Origin: Kitasatospora xanthocidica
Lineage (GTDB): Bacteria; Actinomycetota; Actinomycetes; Streptomycetales; Streptomycetaceae
Reading direction: 5' to 3'
NCBI RefSeq assembly: GCF_014656195.1
Contig: NZ_BNBY01000005.1
Coordinates: forward strand, 204,971-268,970
DNA length: 64,000 nt
Numbering within the stretch: position 1 is the stretch's first letter; every line of letters starts with the position of its first letter. The translations under genes were made by a program, and so were the position numbers. Below, one piece after another: positions 36,529 to 45,056 of this stretch. Under the pieces are notes generated by a model, which saw nothing but the letters and a program-made list of their open reading frames with translations, did no database searches and had not been told where the DNA came from.

Positions 36529-36939
36529 CTAGTGGGCGGTGGACCCGCCGCGCTTCTTGTGCAGGCTGATCGAAACGGTCTTGTCCTCGCCGACCGACGA
36601 GTCGACCTCGCCGGCCAGCGCGGAGAGCACGGTCCAGGCGAAGGTGTCCCGCTCGGGGGCCTTGCCGTCGGTGGTCGGGGCGGACACGGTCACCTTGAGC
36701 GAGTCGCCGACCAGCCGGAACTCGCAGGACAGGACGGAGCCGGGCACCGCCTGCTGGAGCAGGATGGCGCAGGCCTCGTCGACCGCGATCCGCAGGTCCT
36801 CGATCTCGTCGAGGGTGAAGTCCAGCCGGGCCGCCAGCCCGGCCGTCGCCGTTCGCAGCACGGAGAGGTAGGCCCCCGCCGCGGGGAGCCGGACTTCCAC
36901 GAAATCCTGAACGCCGAGATCGCCGTCGATCTGGGACAC
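36529..36939 (-). CDS. RsbW-like anti-sigma factor (HATPase_c)
   Basis: 136 residues from a GTG at 36939 with AGGAGG upstream. It is a compact ATPase/kinase fold with FTLDEIEDLRIAVDEACAILLQ (N-box helix, about 60-80) and a short TVSAPT strand region, ending with SISLHKKR. In S. coelicolor the corresponding partner of SigH is UshX/PrsH. It is encoded just upstream of and co-directional with the sigma factor, consistent with a partner-switching module. No anti-anti-sigma factor gene is in the window. An extension to 37017 is open but lacks a ribosome site. Confidence 0.85.
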   Translation of the reverse strand: MSQIDGDLGVQDFVEVRLPAAGAYLSVLRTATAGLAARLDFTLDEIEDLRIAVDEACAILLQQAVPGSVLSCEFRLVGDSLKVTVSAPTTDGKAPERDTFAWTVLSALAGEVDSSVGEDKTVSISLHKKRGGSTAH

Positions 36940-37155
36940 CCTTGCCTCCTGGGTGACGCGCTGTGCTTGCTTGGTACCCCGCTTGTTACCCAGGCTCGTC
37001 GCTCCGCAAAGGAACACCGCGCCACCCCTTTCCAGGGGTACCGGTTCTGCGGGTCCGCCATCGCCGTGCCCTACCGCACCCCGGTTCGGGAGTTACTGAT
37101 GGTAAGGCATTGCGACGCAGGGTGGCAGACCCTTTCCCGGACTGCTCCGGTCCGC

Positions 37156-37644
37156 TCAGCGGCGGCCGGCCGCCGCCAGCGCCTCGTCGGTGAGACGGTA
37201 GACGGTCCACTCGTCCATCGGCACCGCGCCGAGCGACTTGTAGAAGTCGATCGAGGGCCGGTTCCAGTCCAGCACCGACCACTCGACCCGGGAGTAGCCG
37301 CGCTCCACGGCGATCCGGGCGAGCTCCAGCAGCAGCGCCTTGCCGTGGCCGCCGCCGCGCGCCTCCGGGCGGACGTACAGGTCCTCCAGGTAGATCCCGT
37401 GGGTGCCGCGCCAGGTCGAGAAGTTGCGGAACCAGAGGGCGAAGCCGACCGGCTCGCCGGCCGTCCCGTCCGCCGCGACGTCCTCCGCGATCAGGCCGAA
37501 CACCGCCGGGTCGGCGCCGAACAGCGCGTCGTGCAGCTGCTCCTCGGTGGCCACCGCCTCGTGCGCGGCCTTCTCGTACTCCGCGAGCTCGCGGATCATG
37601 GCGTGGATGACGGGAACGTCGGTGGCGACGGCGGTGCGGATCAT
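37156..37644 (-). CDS. GNAT family N-acetyltransferase
   Basis: 162 residues starting MIRTAVATDVPVIHAMIRELAEYE, typical of the diamine/thialysine acetyltransferase-like group. Motif A is EARGGGHGKALLLELARIA (about 94-112), followed by VEWSVLDWNRPSIDFYKSLGA. Substrate probably a polyamine or amino-thiol, by family only. The next gene upstream on the same strand starts 11 bases away, so the two may share a transcript. Confidence 0.85.
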   Translation of the reverse strand: MIRTAVATDVPVIHAMIRELAEYEKAAHEAVATEEQLHDALFGADPAVFGLIAEDVAADGTAGEPVGFALWFRNFSTWRGTHGIYLEDLYVRPEARGGGHGKALLLELARIAVERGYSRVEWSVLDWNRPSIDFYKSLGAVPMDEWTVYRLTDEALAAAGRR

Positions 37645-37654
37645 GCCTGCGAGC

Positions 37655-38038
37655 CTACTGCTCGGGCCCCGTCTCGTCCCAGGCCTGGATGGACGTCTGA
37701 TCGACGATCCGGCCGTCCCTGAGGTCCGCCATCGAGGCCATCAGCACCCGGACGCCGTCCGGGTAGCGGCAGGACTCCATGAAGGCGACGTGGTCGCCCT
37801 GGACGACCACCTGCTCCAGCTTGTGGGTCATCTCGCGGCCGTAGATGTCGCCCAGCATCGCGCCGATCTCCTCCAGCCCGTGCATCACCAGGGGGTGGCT
37901 GGGCTGGGTCTTCCGGTCGACCATGCGCAGTTCGGCGTCCTCCGCGTAGAGCGCCAGGAGGGCCTCGGCGTCGCGGCGCTCGATCCCCTCGCGCAGTGCG
38001 CGGGTGTCGAAGGCGGCGGGGGTCGCCGTGGTGGTCAT
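37655..38038 (-). CDS. SnoaL-like / NTF2-fold protein
   Basis: 127 residues with the SnoaL-like pattern: RREGIERRDAEALLALYAEDAEL near the N-terminus, a GLEEIGAML helix and a C-terminal MADLRDGRIVDQTSI strand. Family members include polyketide cyclases, isomerases and ligand-binding proteins; no specific activity can be assigned. It is probably co-transcribed with the downstream GNAT gene. Confidence 0.8.
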   Translation of the reverse strand: MTTTATPAAFDTRALREGIERRDAEALLALYAEDAELRMVDRKTQPSHPLVMHGLEEIGAMLGDIYGREMTHKLEQVVVQGDHVAFMESCRYPDGVRVLMASMADLRDGRIVDQTSIQAWDETGPEQ

Positions 38039-38127
38039 GATCTCGCTCCTCCGGTCGGGGTCCGTCGGCTCGTACCTAGAGCGTACGCCCGGGGCCCGCG
38101 CACCGGAGGAGCGCCGGTCCCGGCCGG

Positions 38128-39120
38128 TCAGCGGGGTGTCACGGTGCGCAGGTAGTCGGCCAGGGCGCCGATCGCGGCGGGGTTGCGCGGGCTCTCCACC
38201 AGGTCGACGTAGTCCAGGACGAAGATCCGGTCGTTCTTGATCGCGGAGACGTTCGCCAGCGGCGGGAAGGACGTGAGGAACCTCCGCTTCTCCTCGGCGT
38301 TCGGGGTCGCGTAGTCGTTGATCACGATCACCTCGGGGTCGCGCCGCACCACGCTCTCCCAGCCGGCGGTGACCCAGGTGTCGGCGAGGTCGGCCATGAT
38401 GTTGGTCCCGCCGGCCTTGGCGATGATCTCGTTCGCGGCGGCGAACTTCCCGGCGGTGTACGGCTTGTCCTGCCCGCTGTCGTACAGGAAGACGGACGGG
38501 CGGCGCTCGGGCTGCGGGACGGCGGCGATCCGCGCCCTGGCGTCGGCGATCAGCCGGTCGGCGCGGTCCTTGACGTCGAAGACCTCGCCGAGGTTGGCCA
38601 GGTCGGTGTAGAGCGCCTCCAGCGGGTCCATCACGCCGCGCTCGGTGCCCTTGCCGCTGCGGCAGGACTCGCTGAGCACGTACGAGCCGATGCCGAGGGC
38701 CTTGAACGCCTGCGGGGTGACGCCGCTGCCCTCGTCGAAGCCGTAGTGCCAGCCGGCCAGGACCAGGTCGGCCCCGGCGTCCAGCGCGATCTCCTTGGTG
38801 AGGGTCTTCTTGGAGAGCCAGGTGGTCTGCTGGTAGCCGTCCTTCCAGGGCACCTGGTCGACCTTGCCCTTGTCGTCCGGCATGACGTAGCCGGCCATCC
38901 GGTCGGCGAGGCCGAGGGCGAGCATCAGCTCGGTGATGTTGACGTCGTTGGTGACCACCCGGGCGGGCTTCTGCGCGAAGGTGAGCTTCTCGCCGCAGTT
39001 CTCCACGGTCACCGGGTAATGGGCGGAGGCGGTGGCGGCTTCGCCCGGGGCGATCTCGGCGCCGCAGGCGGTGAGTCCGAGGACGAGCAGGGTGGCGGCG
39101 GCAACGGCCTTGGTGCGCAC
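38128..39120 (-). CDS. BtuF/FecB-like substrate-binding lipoprotein
   Basis: 330 residues with a lipobox LGLTACG (Cys19). A periplasmic-binding fold of the siderophore/cobalamin class is visible: ARVVTNDVNITELMLALG, ADLVLAGWHYGF and VIVINDYATPN. It is the last gene of a permease-ATPase-binding protein operon led by a cobalamin riboswitch, which points to B12 or a corrinoid as substrate. Sequence alone would not separate it from iron-siderophore binding proteins. GTG start at 39120. Confidence 0.85.
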   Translation of the reverse strand: MRTKAVAAATLLVLGLTACGAEIAPGEAATASAHYPVTVENCGEKLTFAQKPARVVTNDVNITELMLALGLADRMAGYVMPDDKGKVDQVPWKDGYQQTTWLSKKTLTKEIALDAGADLVLAGWHYGFDEGSGVTPQAFKALGIGSYVLSESCRSGKGTERGVMDPLEALYTDLANLGEVFDVKDRADRLIADARARIAAVPQPERRPSVFLYDSGQDKPYTAGKFAAANEIIAKAGGTNIMADLADTWVTAGWESVVRRDPEVIVINDYATPNAEEKRRFLTSFPPLANVSAIKNDRIFVLDYVDLVESPRNPAAIGALADYLRTVTPR

Positions 39121-39187
39121 GGTGGTTCCTTCGGGGTCGGACGGCGGGGGAGGCGTCGGGCTCAGGCGTCGGGCCCGGGCGCAGGGC

Positions 39188-40063
39188 TCAGGCGTCGGCG
39201 GAGCGGTCGAGGCGGTCGGGACGGTCGAGGCGGTCGAACAGCAGCTGGACGGCGCCCGTCCCCGGGTGCCGGACCGGGGTGGCCCGGACGCCGAACACCT
39301 CGGCCAGCAGGGCGGGGCGGAGCACCTCGCCGGGTGGCCCGGAGGCCACGATCCGGCCCTCCCGGAGCACGTACAGCAGGTCGCAGTGGCCAGCCGCCAG
39401 GTTGAGGTCGTGCAGTGCCGTGAGCACCGTCGGCCCGGCCTCGCGGGCCAGCGCCAGGACCTCCAACTGGTGGGCGATGTCGAGGTGGTTGGTGGGTTCG
39501 TCGAGGACCAGCAGGCGCGGCTCCTGGACGAGCGCCCGGGCGAACAGCACCCGCTGCTTCTCGCCCCCGGACAGGCTCAGGAAGCCCCGTTCGGCGAGGT
39601 GCCCGGCCCGGACCTTGCGCAGGGCCTCGGCGCAGCGCTCCCGGTCCCCCTCGGCCGGGGCGCCGAAGCCGCGCCGGTGCGGCAGCCGGCCCATGGCGAC
39701 GACCTCGGCCACCGTGAAGTCGAACTCGGCGGAGTGCTCCTGGGTCAGCGCGGCCACCCGACGGGCCGACTCGCGGGCGGTGAGCGCGTGCAGGTCGGCG
39801 CCGTCCAGCCGGACCGCCCCGCCGGCCGGCTTCAGCACCCGGTAGACGCAGCGCAGCAGGGTCGACTTGCCGCTGCCGTTCGGCCCGACCAGTCCGATCA
39901 CCTGCCCGGCGGCGGCCGCCAGGCTCACCTCGTGGACCAGCCGGGTGCCGGCCAGCTCCACCGAGACGGCGTCGACGTCGAGGTCCTGCGCCCCCGCCGG
40001 ACCGGTCCGGCCGGTCGGGCCGGTCACCAGGGTTGGGCCGGTCACCAGGGCCGGGTCGGTCAC
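39188..40063 (-). CDS. ABC transporter ATP-binding protein, BtuD/FecE-like
   Basis: 291 residues. Walker A GPNGSGKST, signature LSGGEKQR, Walker B LLVLDEP and the following H-loop TALHDLN are all present. The N-terminus has a short repeated VTGPTL/VTGPTG stretch matched by direct DNA repeats at about 40020-40062. The GTG overlaps the permease stop (GTGA). It powers the importer encoded with it. Confidence 0.92.
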   Translation of the reverse strand: MTDPALVTGPTLVTGPTGRTGPAGAQDLDVDAVSVELAGTRLVHEVSLAAAAGQVIGLVGPNGSGKSTLLRCVYRVLKPAGGAVRLDGADLHALTARESARRVAALTQEHSAEFDFTVAEVVAMGRLPHRRGFGAPAEGDRERCAEALRKVRAGHLAERGFLSLSGGEKQRVLFARALVQEPRLLVLDEPTNHLDIAHQLEVLALAREAGPTVLTALHDLNLAAGHCDLLYVLREGRIVASGPPGEVLRPALLAEVFGVRATPVRHPGTGAVQLLFDRLDRPDRLDRSADA

Positions 40064-41139
40064 CGGTTGCCTCCGAAGGCGTGGCCGCGGCGGCGCATCA
40101 TCAGCAGGAAGACGGGGACGCCGAGCACGGCGGTGAACACCCCGACGGGCAGTTCGGCGGGCGCGAGCAGGGTGCGGGAGGCGATGTCCACCCAGACCAG
40201 CAGCAGGGCGCCGGCGAGCGGGGCGACCAGCAGCACCCGGCGGTGCCCGGCGCCGACCAGCATCCGCACCAGGTGCGGCACCAGCAGCCCGACGAAGCCG
40301 ATCGCCCCGCTGACCGCGACCACCGTGCCGGTGACGGCGGCGGTCACCACGAACAGTTCGCGGCGCAGCCGGTCCGGGTCCACCCCGAGCGAGGCGGAGG
40401 TCTCGTCGCCCATGGCCAGCGCGTCCAGCCGTCCGGCGGCGCAGGCCAGGTACGCGAGCCCGGCCAGGACGGTGGCGGCGGCGATCGGCACCGAGCCCCA
40501 GGTGGCGCCGCCGAGGCTGCCGAGCAGCCACATCATGGCGTCCCGGGCGGCCTCGCCGCGGTCGGCGGCGAAGACCATCAGGGTGGTGCCGGCCGAGAAG
40601 CCGTAGGAGAGGGCGGTGCCGGTGAGCACCAGCCGCAGCGGGGTGAGCCCGTACGCGGTGCGGGCGGCGAGGTAGACCAGCGCCATCGCGACCAGCGCGG
40701 AGCCGAAGGCGGAGACGGAGACCGCCCACACCCCGAGCGAGGCGAAGGCGCCGAACAGCAGTACGGCGTTGGCGCCGACGGCCGCGCCGGAGGAGATGCC
40801 GAGGACGAAGGGGTCGGCGAGCGCGTTGCGCACCAGCGCCTGGACGGCGACCCCGGTGGCCGCCAGCCCGGCGCCGACCACGGCGGCCAGGACGGTGCGC
40901 GGCAGCCGGATCTCCCAGACGATGGCGTACCCGGCCGCCTCGCCGGCCTCCAGCCGACCGCCCGTCAGCCCGGCGCCCAGCAGCCGCAGCACGCGGGGGA
41001 GTCCGAGCTCGGAGGAGCCGAACGCGACCCCGCAGACCAGGGAGAGCAGCAGGGCCGCGGCGAGGCCGGCGGCGAGCGGGAGCGCGGGTATGCGGCTGAC
41101 GGGCGGGCCGGCCGCTCGGTTCGCGGGTGCGCGGTTCAC
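40060..41139 (-). CDS. FecCD/BtuC-family ABC transporter permease
   Basis: 359 residues with about ten transmembrane segments. Family landmarks are RLPRTVLAAVVGAGLAATGVAVQ near the start, DPFVLGISSGAAVGAN, and GFVGLLVPHLVRMLVGAGHR near the C-terminus. It forms the channel of a B12/siderophore-type importer. The GTG start is about 100 bases downstream of the cobalamin riboswitch, which makes cobalamin the likely substrate. Confidence 0.92.
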   Translation of the reverse strand: MNRAPANRAAGPPVSRIPALPLAAGLAAALLLSLVCGVAFGSSELGLPRVLRLLGAGLTGGRLEAGEAAGYAIVWEIRLPRTVLAAVVGAGLAATGVAVQALVRNALADPFVLGISSGAAVGANAVLLFGAFASLGVWAVSVSAFGSALVAMALVYLAARTAYGLTPLRLVLTGTALSYGFSAGTTLMVFAADRGEAARDAMMWLLGSLGGATWGSVPIAAATVLAGLAYLACAAGRLDALAMGDETSASLGVDPDRLRRELFVVTAAVTGTVVAVSGAIGFVGLLVPHLVRMLVGAGHRRVLLVAPLAGALLLVWVDIASRTLLAPAELPVGVFTAVLGVPVFLLMMRRRGHAFGGNR

Positions 41140-41239
41140 GGGTGCGCCTTGCCTCGGGCCGGGGGCGCGCCGGGGCGGGCGCGGTCCGCGGGCGTGCCGG
41201 GGCGCCGTTCCCCTCGCAGTCCGCGGCGAGTTGTCGGGA

Positions 41240-41356
41240 GGTCAGCGGCCGGGGGCGATCGGGCTGGCACGGTCTCTGGGACCGCGCTCACCGTTGCGGG
41301 TCAGCGCCGGATTCGCACCGGACTTCCCCCTCGGACGCCCTGGCAGCATAACAGCC
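41240..41356 (-). promoter_or_regulatory. Cobalamin riboswitch controlling the B12-type ABC transporter
   Basis: On the minus strand: GGGGGAAGTCCGGTGCGAAT, then CGGCGCTGACCCGCAACGGT, then GAGCGCGGTC and a B12-box variant CCCAGAGACCGTGCC. These are the conserved core elements of the adenosylcobalamin aptamer in order. It precedes the FecCD-type permease gene. Boundaries are approximate. Confidence 0.9.
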
Positions 41357-41403
41357 GCTCAGCACCTGTGACCCTTACCAGCTTTGGGCCGGACGGGAAC
41401 GCA

Positions 41404-41441
41404 CGACCGCCCCCGTCCGGCGGTGCGGACGGGGGCGGTCG
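41404..41441. terminator. 16-bp hairpin terminator after sodN
   Basis: A perfect 16-bp stem (41404-41419 with 41426-41441) with a 6-base loop lies directly downstream of sodN. It also insulates the riboswitch-led transporter operon. Confidence 0.85.
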
Positions 41442-41459
41442 GGTGGCGACGCGTCAGGC

Positions 41460-41855
41460 TCAGGCCTGCTTGGTCTCCCAGAAGATCTTGTCGACCTCGG
41501 CGATCAGGTCCAGCAGGGCCTGGCCGGTGGCCGGGTCGGTCGACGCCTTGGCGGCCGAGGCGGCCTTCAGGGTGTCGTTGATCAGCTGGTGCAGCTGCGG
41601 GTACTTCTCGAAGTGCGGGGCCTTGAAGTAGTCGCTCCACAGCACCGAGATGTGGTGCTTGACGGCCTCGGCGCGCTGCTCCTTGATGATGACGGCGCGG
41701 GCGCGGAAGTGCGCGTCCTCGTTGGCCTGGTACTTCTCCTGGGTGGCCTTGACCGACTCGGCCTCGATCCGGGCCTGCGCCGGGTCGTACACGCCGCAGG
41801 GCAGGTCACAGTGGGCGTGGGCGGTGGCACGCGGTGCAAACAGACGAGAGAACAT
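41460..41855 (-). CDS. sodN: Nickel superoxide dismutase precursor
   Basis: 131 residues. After a 14-residue propeptide (MFSRLFAPRATAHA) comes the nickel hook HCDLPCGVYDP, where His15, Cys16 and Cys20 of the precursor become His1, Cys2 and Cys6 of the mature enzyme. The remainder is the four-helix bundle typical of NiSOD. It disproportionates superoxide in the cytoplasm once cleaved. Nickel-dependent expression is known in Streptomyces. It is divergent from the maturation protease gene. Confidence 0.97.
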   Translation of the reverse strand: MFSRLFAPRATAHAHCDLPCGVYDPAQARIEAESVKATQEKYQANEDAHFRARAVIIKEQRAEAVKHHISVLWSDYFKAPHFEKYPQLHQLINDTLKAASAAKASTDPATGQALLDLIAEVDKIFWETKQA

Positions 41856-42032
41856 GGGAGTCCTTCCTTAGATCGTCTTCCCGCGCCCGAGATTACCCTT
41901 CCGCCCTCGTGGTTTCGCGATCGGGCGGTGGGCCTAGGGCAAAAGACGGACCCGGAACCAGGCCAATCCGGACATCGAACAGGTGACGGTCCGTACGGCA
42001 GACTGGGGCCGGGCGGGGCGGGAGGAGGAGTC

Positions 42033-42476
42033 GTGGCACGGAGCACGGAACCGGTGGGCCGGGAGCGGGGCGGTGCCCTGCCGTTCGGGCTGGTCGACGT
42101 GGCGGGCCCGTCGATGGTCCCGACCCTGCGCGAGGGCGACCAGCTGCTGGTCCGCTACGGCGCGCCGATCCGGCCGGGGGCCGTGGTGCTCTTCCGGCAC
42201 CCCTTCCAGCAGGACCTGCTGGTGGTGAAGCGGGCCGCCGGGCGCCGGGCCGGGGGCTGGTGGCTGCTCTCCGACAACCGTCCGGTGGACAGCGACAGCC
42301 GCAGCTACGGTGCCGTCCCGGACGAGCTGGTGCTCGGCCGGGTGCTGCTGCGGCTGCGCCCCCACCCGGCCTGGCTGGCGCCGGGCCGCCGGCTGGAGCG
42401 GCTGCTGCTCGCCCCGCCGCTGGCCCGGGTGCCGGGCCTGGCCCGCCGCCTGGGCGTCTGGGCGGAAGACGTCTGA
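42033..42476 (+). CDS. sodX: Nickel-type SOD maturation protease (S26 family)
   Basis: 147 residues from a GTG with GGAGGAGGAG upstream. Signal-peptidase-like catalytic residues are Ser27 in GPSMVPTL and Lys66 in LLVVKRAAG. Unlike LepB it has no N-terminal membrane anchor, as expected for the SodX group that trims the NiSOD propeptide. Its divergent position beside sodN supports this. A 177-base region between the genes must contain both promoters. Confidence 0.88.
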   Translation: MARSTEPVGRERGGALPFGLVDVAGPSMVPTLREGDQLLVRYGAPIRPGAVVLFRHPFQQDLLVVKRAAGRRAGGWWLLSDNRPVDSDSRSYGAVPDELVLGRVLLRLRPHPAWLAPGRRLERLLLAPPLARVPGLARRLGVWAEDV

Positions 42477-42544
42477 GGACGCCTGTGAGGACGGCGGGGG
42501 CGGCTGAGGACGACTGAGGACGGCGGAGGGCGGCCGAGAAAGTC

Positions 42545-43132
42545 CTACGGCTTGCCGCCCAGCGCGGCCTCCGCCTCCTGGCGCTTGCGGGCCCGGTAGG
42601 CGGCCACGTTGGCCCGGGTCGCGCAGCGGTCCGAGCAGTAGCGGCGGGACCGGTTGGTCGAGGTGTCCAGGTAGGCGTTGCGGCAGGGCGCGGCCTGGCA
42701 GATGCCCAGCCGGTCGGCGCCCAGCTCGGTCAGGTGGACGGCCAGGCCCATGCAGGCGACCGCGCTGAAGTGCGCGGTGGCGGTCGGCGAGTTGTCGGCC
42801 AGGTGCAGGTGCCAGCGCGGCCGTCCGGCGTCGTCCAGGTAGTCGTGCCCGGAGACCAGCGGGCTGACGGGGTACTCCATCAGCAGGCTGTTCAGCAGGT
42901 CGACGCCCCGGATCTCGTCCCCGTCGGCGGCGGCCTCGAAGACGCCGCGCAGCCGGGTCCGTACGGCCCGGAGCCGGGGCAGGTCGGACTCGTCGGCGAG
43001 CGCGGCGGCCCGCGAGGAGTCGGAGAAGAGGGCGCGGACCGCGTCCACGGAGGTCAGCGCGTCGGTGCCGCGCTCGGGCTCCTCGGTGTTCACCAGCCGA
43101 ACGGCGAGATCGGCGTACGAGGCGAGCTCCAC
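42545..43132 (-). CDS. CGNR zinc-finger (ABATE domain) protein
   Basis: 195 residues from a GTG at 43132 preceded by GGAAGG. The N-terminal ABATE domain (DLAVRLVNTEEP at about 7-18) is followed by a C-terminal CGNR-type zinc finger: CQAAPC, SRRYCSDRC and then ANVAAYRARKR. The family is predicted to bind DNA as stress or antibiotic-related regulators; the target is unknown. A strong hairpin separates it from the amino-acid transporter operon encoded upstream. Confidence 0.85.
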   Translation of the reverse strand: MELASYADLAVRLVNTEEPERGTDALTSVDAVRALFSDSSRAAALADESDLPRLRAVRTRLRGVFEAAADGDEIRGVDLLNSLLMEYPVSPLVSGHDYLDDAGRPRWHLHLADNSPTATAHFSAVACMGLAVHLTELGADRLGICQAAPCRNAYLDTSTNRSRRYCSDRCATRANVAAYRARKRQEAEAALGGKP

Positions 43133-43198
43133 GGAGGTCCTTCCAGAAGATCGGTAACGGGCTGACTGCTTCCAGCCTATTACCAGGGCGAGGAAAAC

Positions 43199-43235
43199 GT
43201 CGGCGCCCGGCAGGAGCTGCCTGCCGGGCGCCGAC
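43199..43235. terminator. 15-bp hairpin terminator after the amino-acid ABC operon
   Basis: A perfect 15-bp stem (43199-43213 with 43221-43235) with a 7-base loop lies directly after the stop of the minus-strand ATPase gene. Confidence 0.85.
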
Positions 43236-43244
43236 GGTACGGGC

Positions 43245-44048
43245 TCAGAGCACCTTGGAGAGGAAGGCCCTGGTGCGCTCGTGCTGCGGGTTGGTGAGGA
43301 CCTCGCGGGGGTTGCCGGCCTCGACGACCACGCCGCCGTCCATGAACACCAGCGCGTCACCGACCTCGCGGGCGAAGCCCATCTCGTGGGTGACGACCAC
43401 CATCGTCATGCCCTCCTCGGCGAGGCCGCGCATGACGTCGAGGACGTCGCCGACCAGCTCCGGGTCGAGCGCCGAGGTGGGCTCGTCGAAGAGCATCAGC
43501 TTGGGCTTCATGGCCAGCGCGCGGGCGATCGCGACGCGCTGCTGCTGGCCGCCGGAGAGCTGGGAGGGGTAGTTCTTCGCCTTGTCGGCGAGGCCGACCC
43601 GCTCCAGCAGGGCCATCCCGCGCTCGCGGGCGGCGGCCTTGTTCTCGCCCTTGACCTGGACCGGAGCCTCGATGACGTTCTCTATGGCCGTCATGTGCGG
43701 GAACAGGTTGAAGCGCTGGAAGACCATGCCGATGTCGCGCCGCTTGACGGCGACCTCGCGGTCCCTGAGCTCGTGGAGCTTGTCGCCCCGCTGCTGGTAG
43801 CCGACCAGCTCGCCGTCCACCCAGAGGCGGCCGCCGTTGATCTTCTCCAGGTGGTTGATGCACCGCAGGAAGGTCGACTTGCCGGAGCCGGACGGGCCGA
43901 TCAGGCAGAACACCTCGCCCTGCTTGACCTCCAGGTCGATGCCCTTGAGCACCTCGACCGGGCCGTAGGACTTGTGCACGTTCTCGGCGCGGACCATGGG
44001 CTCGGCGGCCGCGACGGCGTCGGCGGGGGTCTTGGTCAGATCGGTCAT
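43245..44048 (-). CDS. Polar amino-acid ABC transporter ATP-binding protein
   Basis: 267 residues. Walker [11 protein letters not shown]-loop [13 protein letters not shown], signature LSGGQQQR, Walker [15 protein letters not shown] and the H-loop [16 protein letters not shown] segment are complete and typical of GlnQ/GltL. The ATG overlaps the permease stop (ATGA). It energises uptake of a polar amino acid such as glutamate or glutamine. Confidence 0.93.
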   Translation of the reverse strand: MTDLTKTPADAVAAAEPMVRAENVHKSYGPVEVLKGIDLEVKQGEVFCLIGPSGSGKSTFLRCINHLEKINGGRLWVDGELVGYQQRGDKLHELRDREVAVKRRDIGMVFQRFNLFPHMTAIENVIEAPVQVKGENKAAARERGMALLERVGLADKAKNYPSQLSGGQQQRVAIARALAMKPKLMLFDEPTSALDPELVGDVLDVMRGLAEEGMTMVVVTHEMGFAREVGDALVFMDGGVVVEAGNPREVLTNPQHERTRAFLSKVL

Positions 44049-45019
44049 ACGTGACCACCTCCCTCGAGCCCCGGGACGACGTCGGCCGTCGTCTTCGGGG
44101 CGGGCTTCCCGGCGAACAGGCCCCGCAGCCGTTGCAGCGGGGTGGGCGGGAGGGTGCGGTTGGAGCCCCGGGCGTAGTGGCGCTCGATGTAGTACTGCCC
44201 GATGGTCAGCACGGAGGTGAAGAAGAGGTACCAGAGGCTGACCACGATCAGCAGCGGGATGTTCTGGTAGTTCCGAGAGTAGATCACCTGGCCGGCCCGG
44301 AAGATCTCCTCCAGGGAGATCACCGAGACCAGCGAGGTGGTCTTGAGCATCGAGATGGTCTCGTTGCCGGTCGGCGGGATGATCACCCGCATGGCCTGCG
44401 GCAGGATGATCCGCCGCATGGTCTGGAACTGGCTCATGCCGAGCGCGTGCGCGGCCTCGGTCTGCCCCTCGTCCACCGACTGGATGCCGCCGCGGACGAT
44501 CTCCGCCATGTAGGCGGCCTCGTTCAGGCCGAGGCCCAGCAGGGCGGCGACGAAGGTCGGGATCAGGACGTTGGTCGACTCGGACCAGAACTCCGGTCCC
44601 CACGGCACGCCGATCGACAGCTTGGCCCAGATCAGGCCGAGGAAGTTCCACATCACCAGCTGTACCAGCACCGGGGTGCCGCGGAAGACCCAGATGTAGA
44701 CCCAGGCGGTGCCGGAGAGCAGCGGGTTCGGGGACAGCCGCATCACCGCGAGGACGATGCCGCCGACCACCCCCATGAGCATGGAGAGCGCGGTCAGTTC
44801 CAGCGTCACGACCATGCCGTGCACGATGCTGTCGTGGAACAGGTACTTGCCGACGATGTCCCACTTGAAAGCGGGGTTGGTGAAGAGGGCGCTCAGCAGC
44901 ATCGCCGCGAGCAGGGCGATGACGACGGCGCCCGCCCAGCGTCCGGGGTGGCGGACCGGGACGGCCTTGATGGTCTCAGGCCGTCCCTGTCCCGCCGTCC
45001 CCTTGTCCAAAGAGTTCAC
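44045..45019 (-). CDS. Polar amino-acid ABC transporter permease
   Basis: About 324 residues from a GTG at 45019 (an upstream start at 45097 is possible). It is a HisM/GlnP-type permease with about five core helices. The EAA loop is [25 protein letters not shown] single permease gene is present, so it probably works as a homodimer. The C-terminal ~45 residues form a basic, Pro-rich cytoplasmic tail. Confidence 0.92.
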   Translation of the reverse strand: MNSLDKGTAGQGRPETIKAVPVRHPGRWAGAVVIALLAAMLLSALFTNPAFKWDIVGKYLFHDSIVHGMVVTLELTALSMLMGVVGGIVLAVMRLSPNPLLSGTAWVYIWVFRGTPVLVQLVMWNFLGLIWAKLSIGVPWGPEFWSESTNVLIPTFVAALLGLGLNEAAYMAEIVRGGIQSVDEGQTEAAHALGMSQFQTMRRIILPQAMRVIIPPTGNETISMLKTTSLVSVISLEEIFRAGQVIYSRNYQNIPLLIVVSLWYLFFTSVLTIGQYYIERHYARGSNRTLPPTPLQRLRGLFAGKPAPKTTADVVPGLEGGGHV

Positions 45020-45056
45020 GGTGTGGCCTCGGGGGAGAGATGAAGCGTACGAGGGG

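Noticed and set aside
42470..42545. Degenerate TGAGGACG repeats after sodX
   Set aside because: Short, imperfect and in a small intergenic gap; most likely simple-sequence drift.
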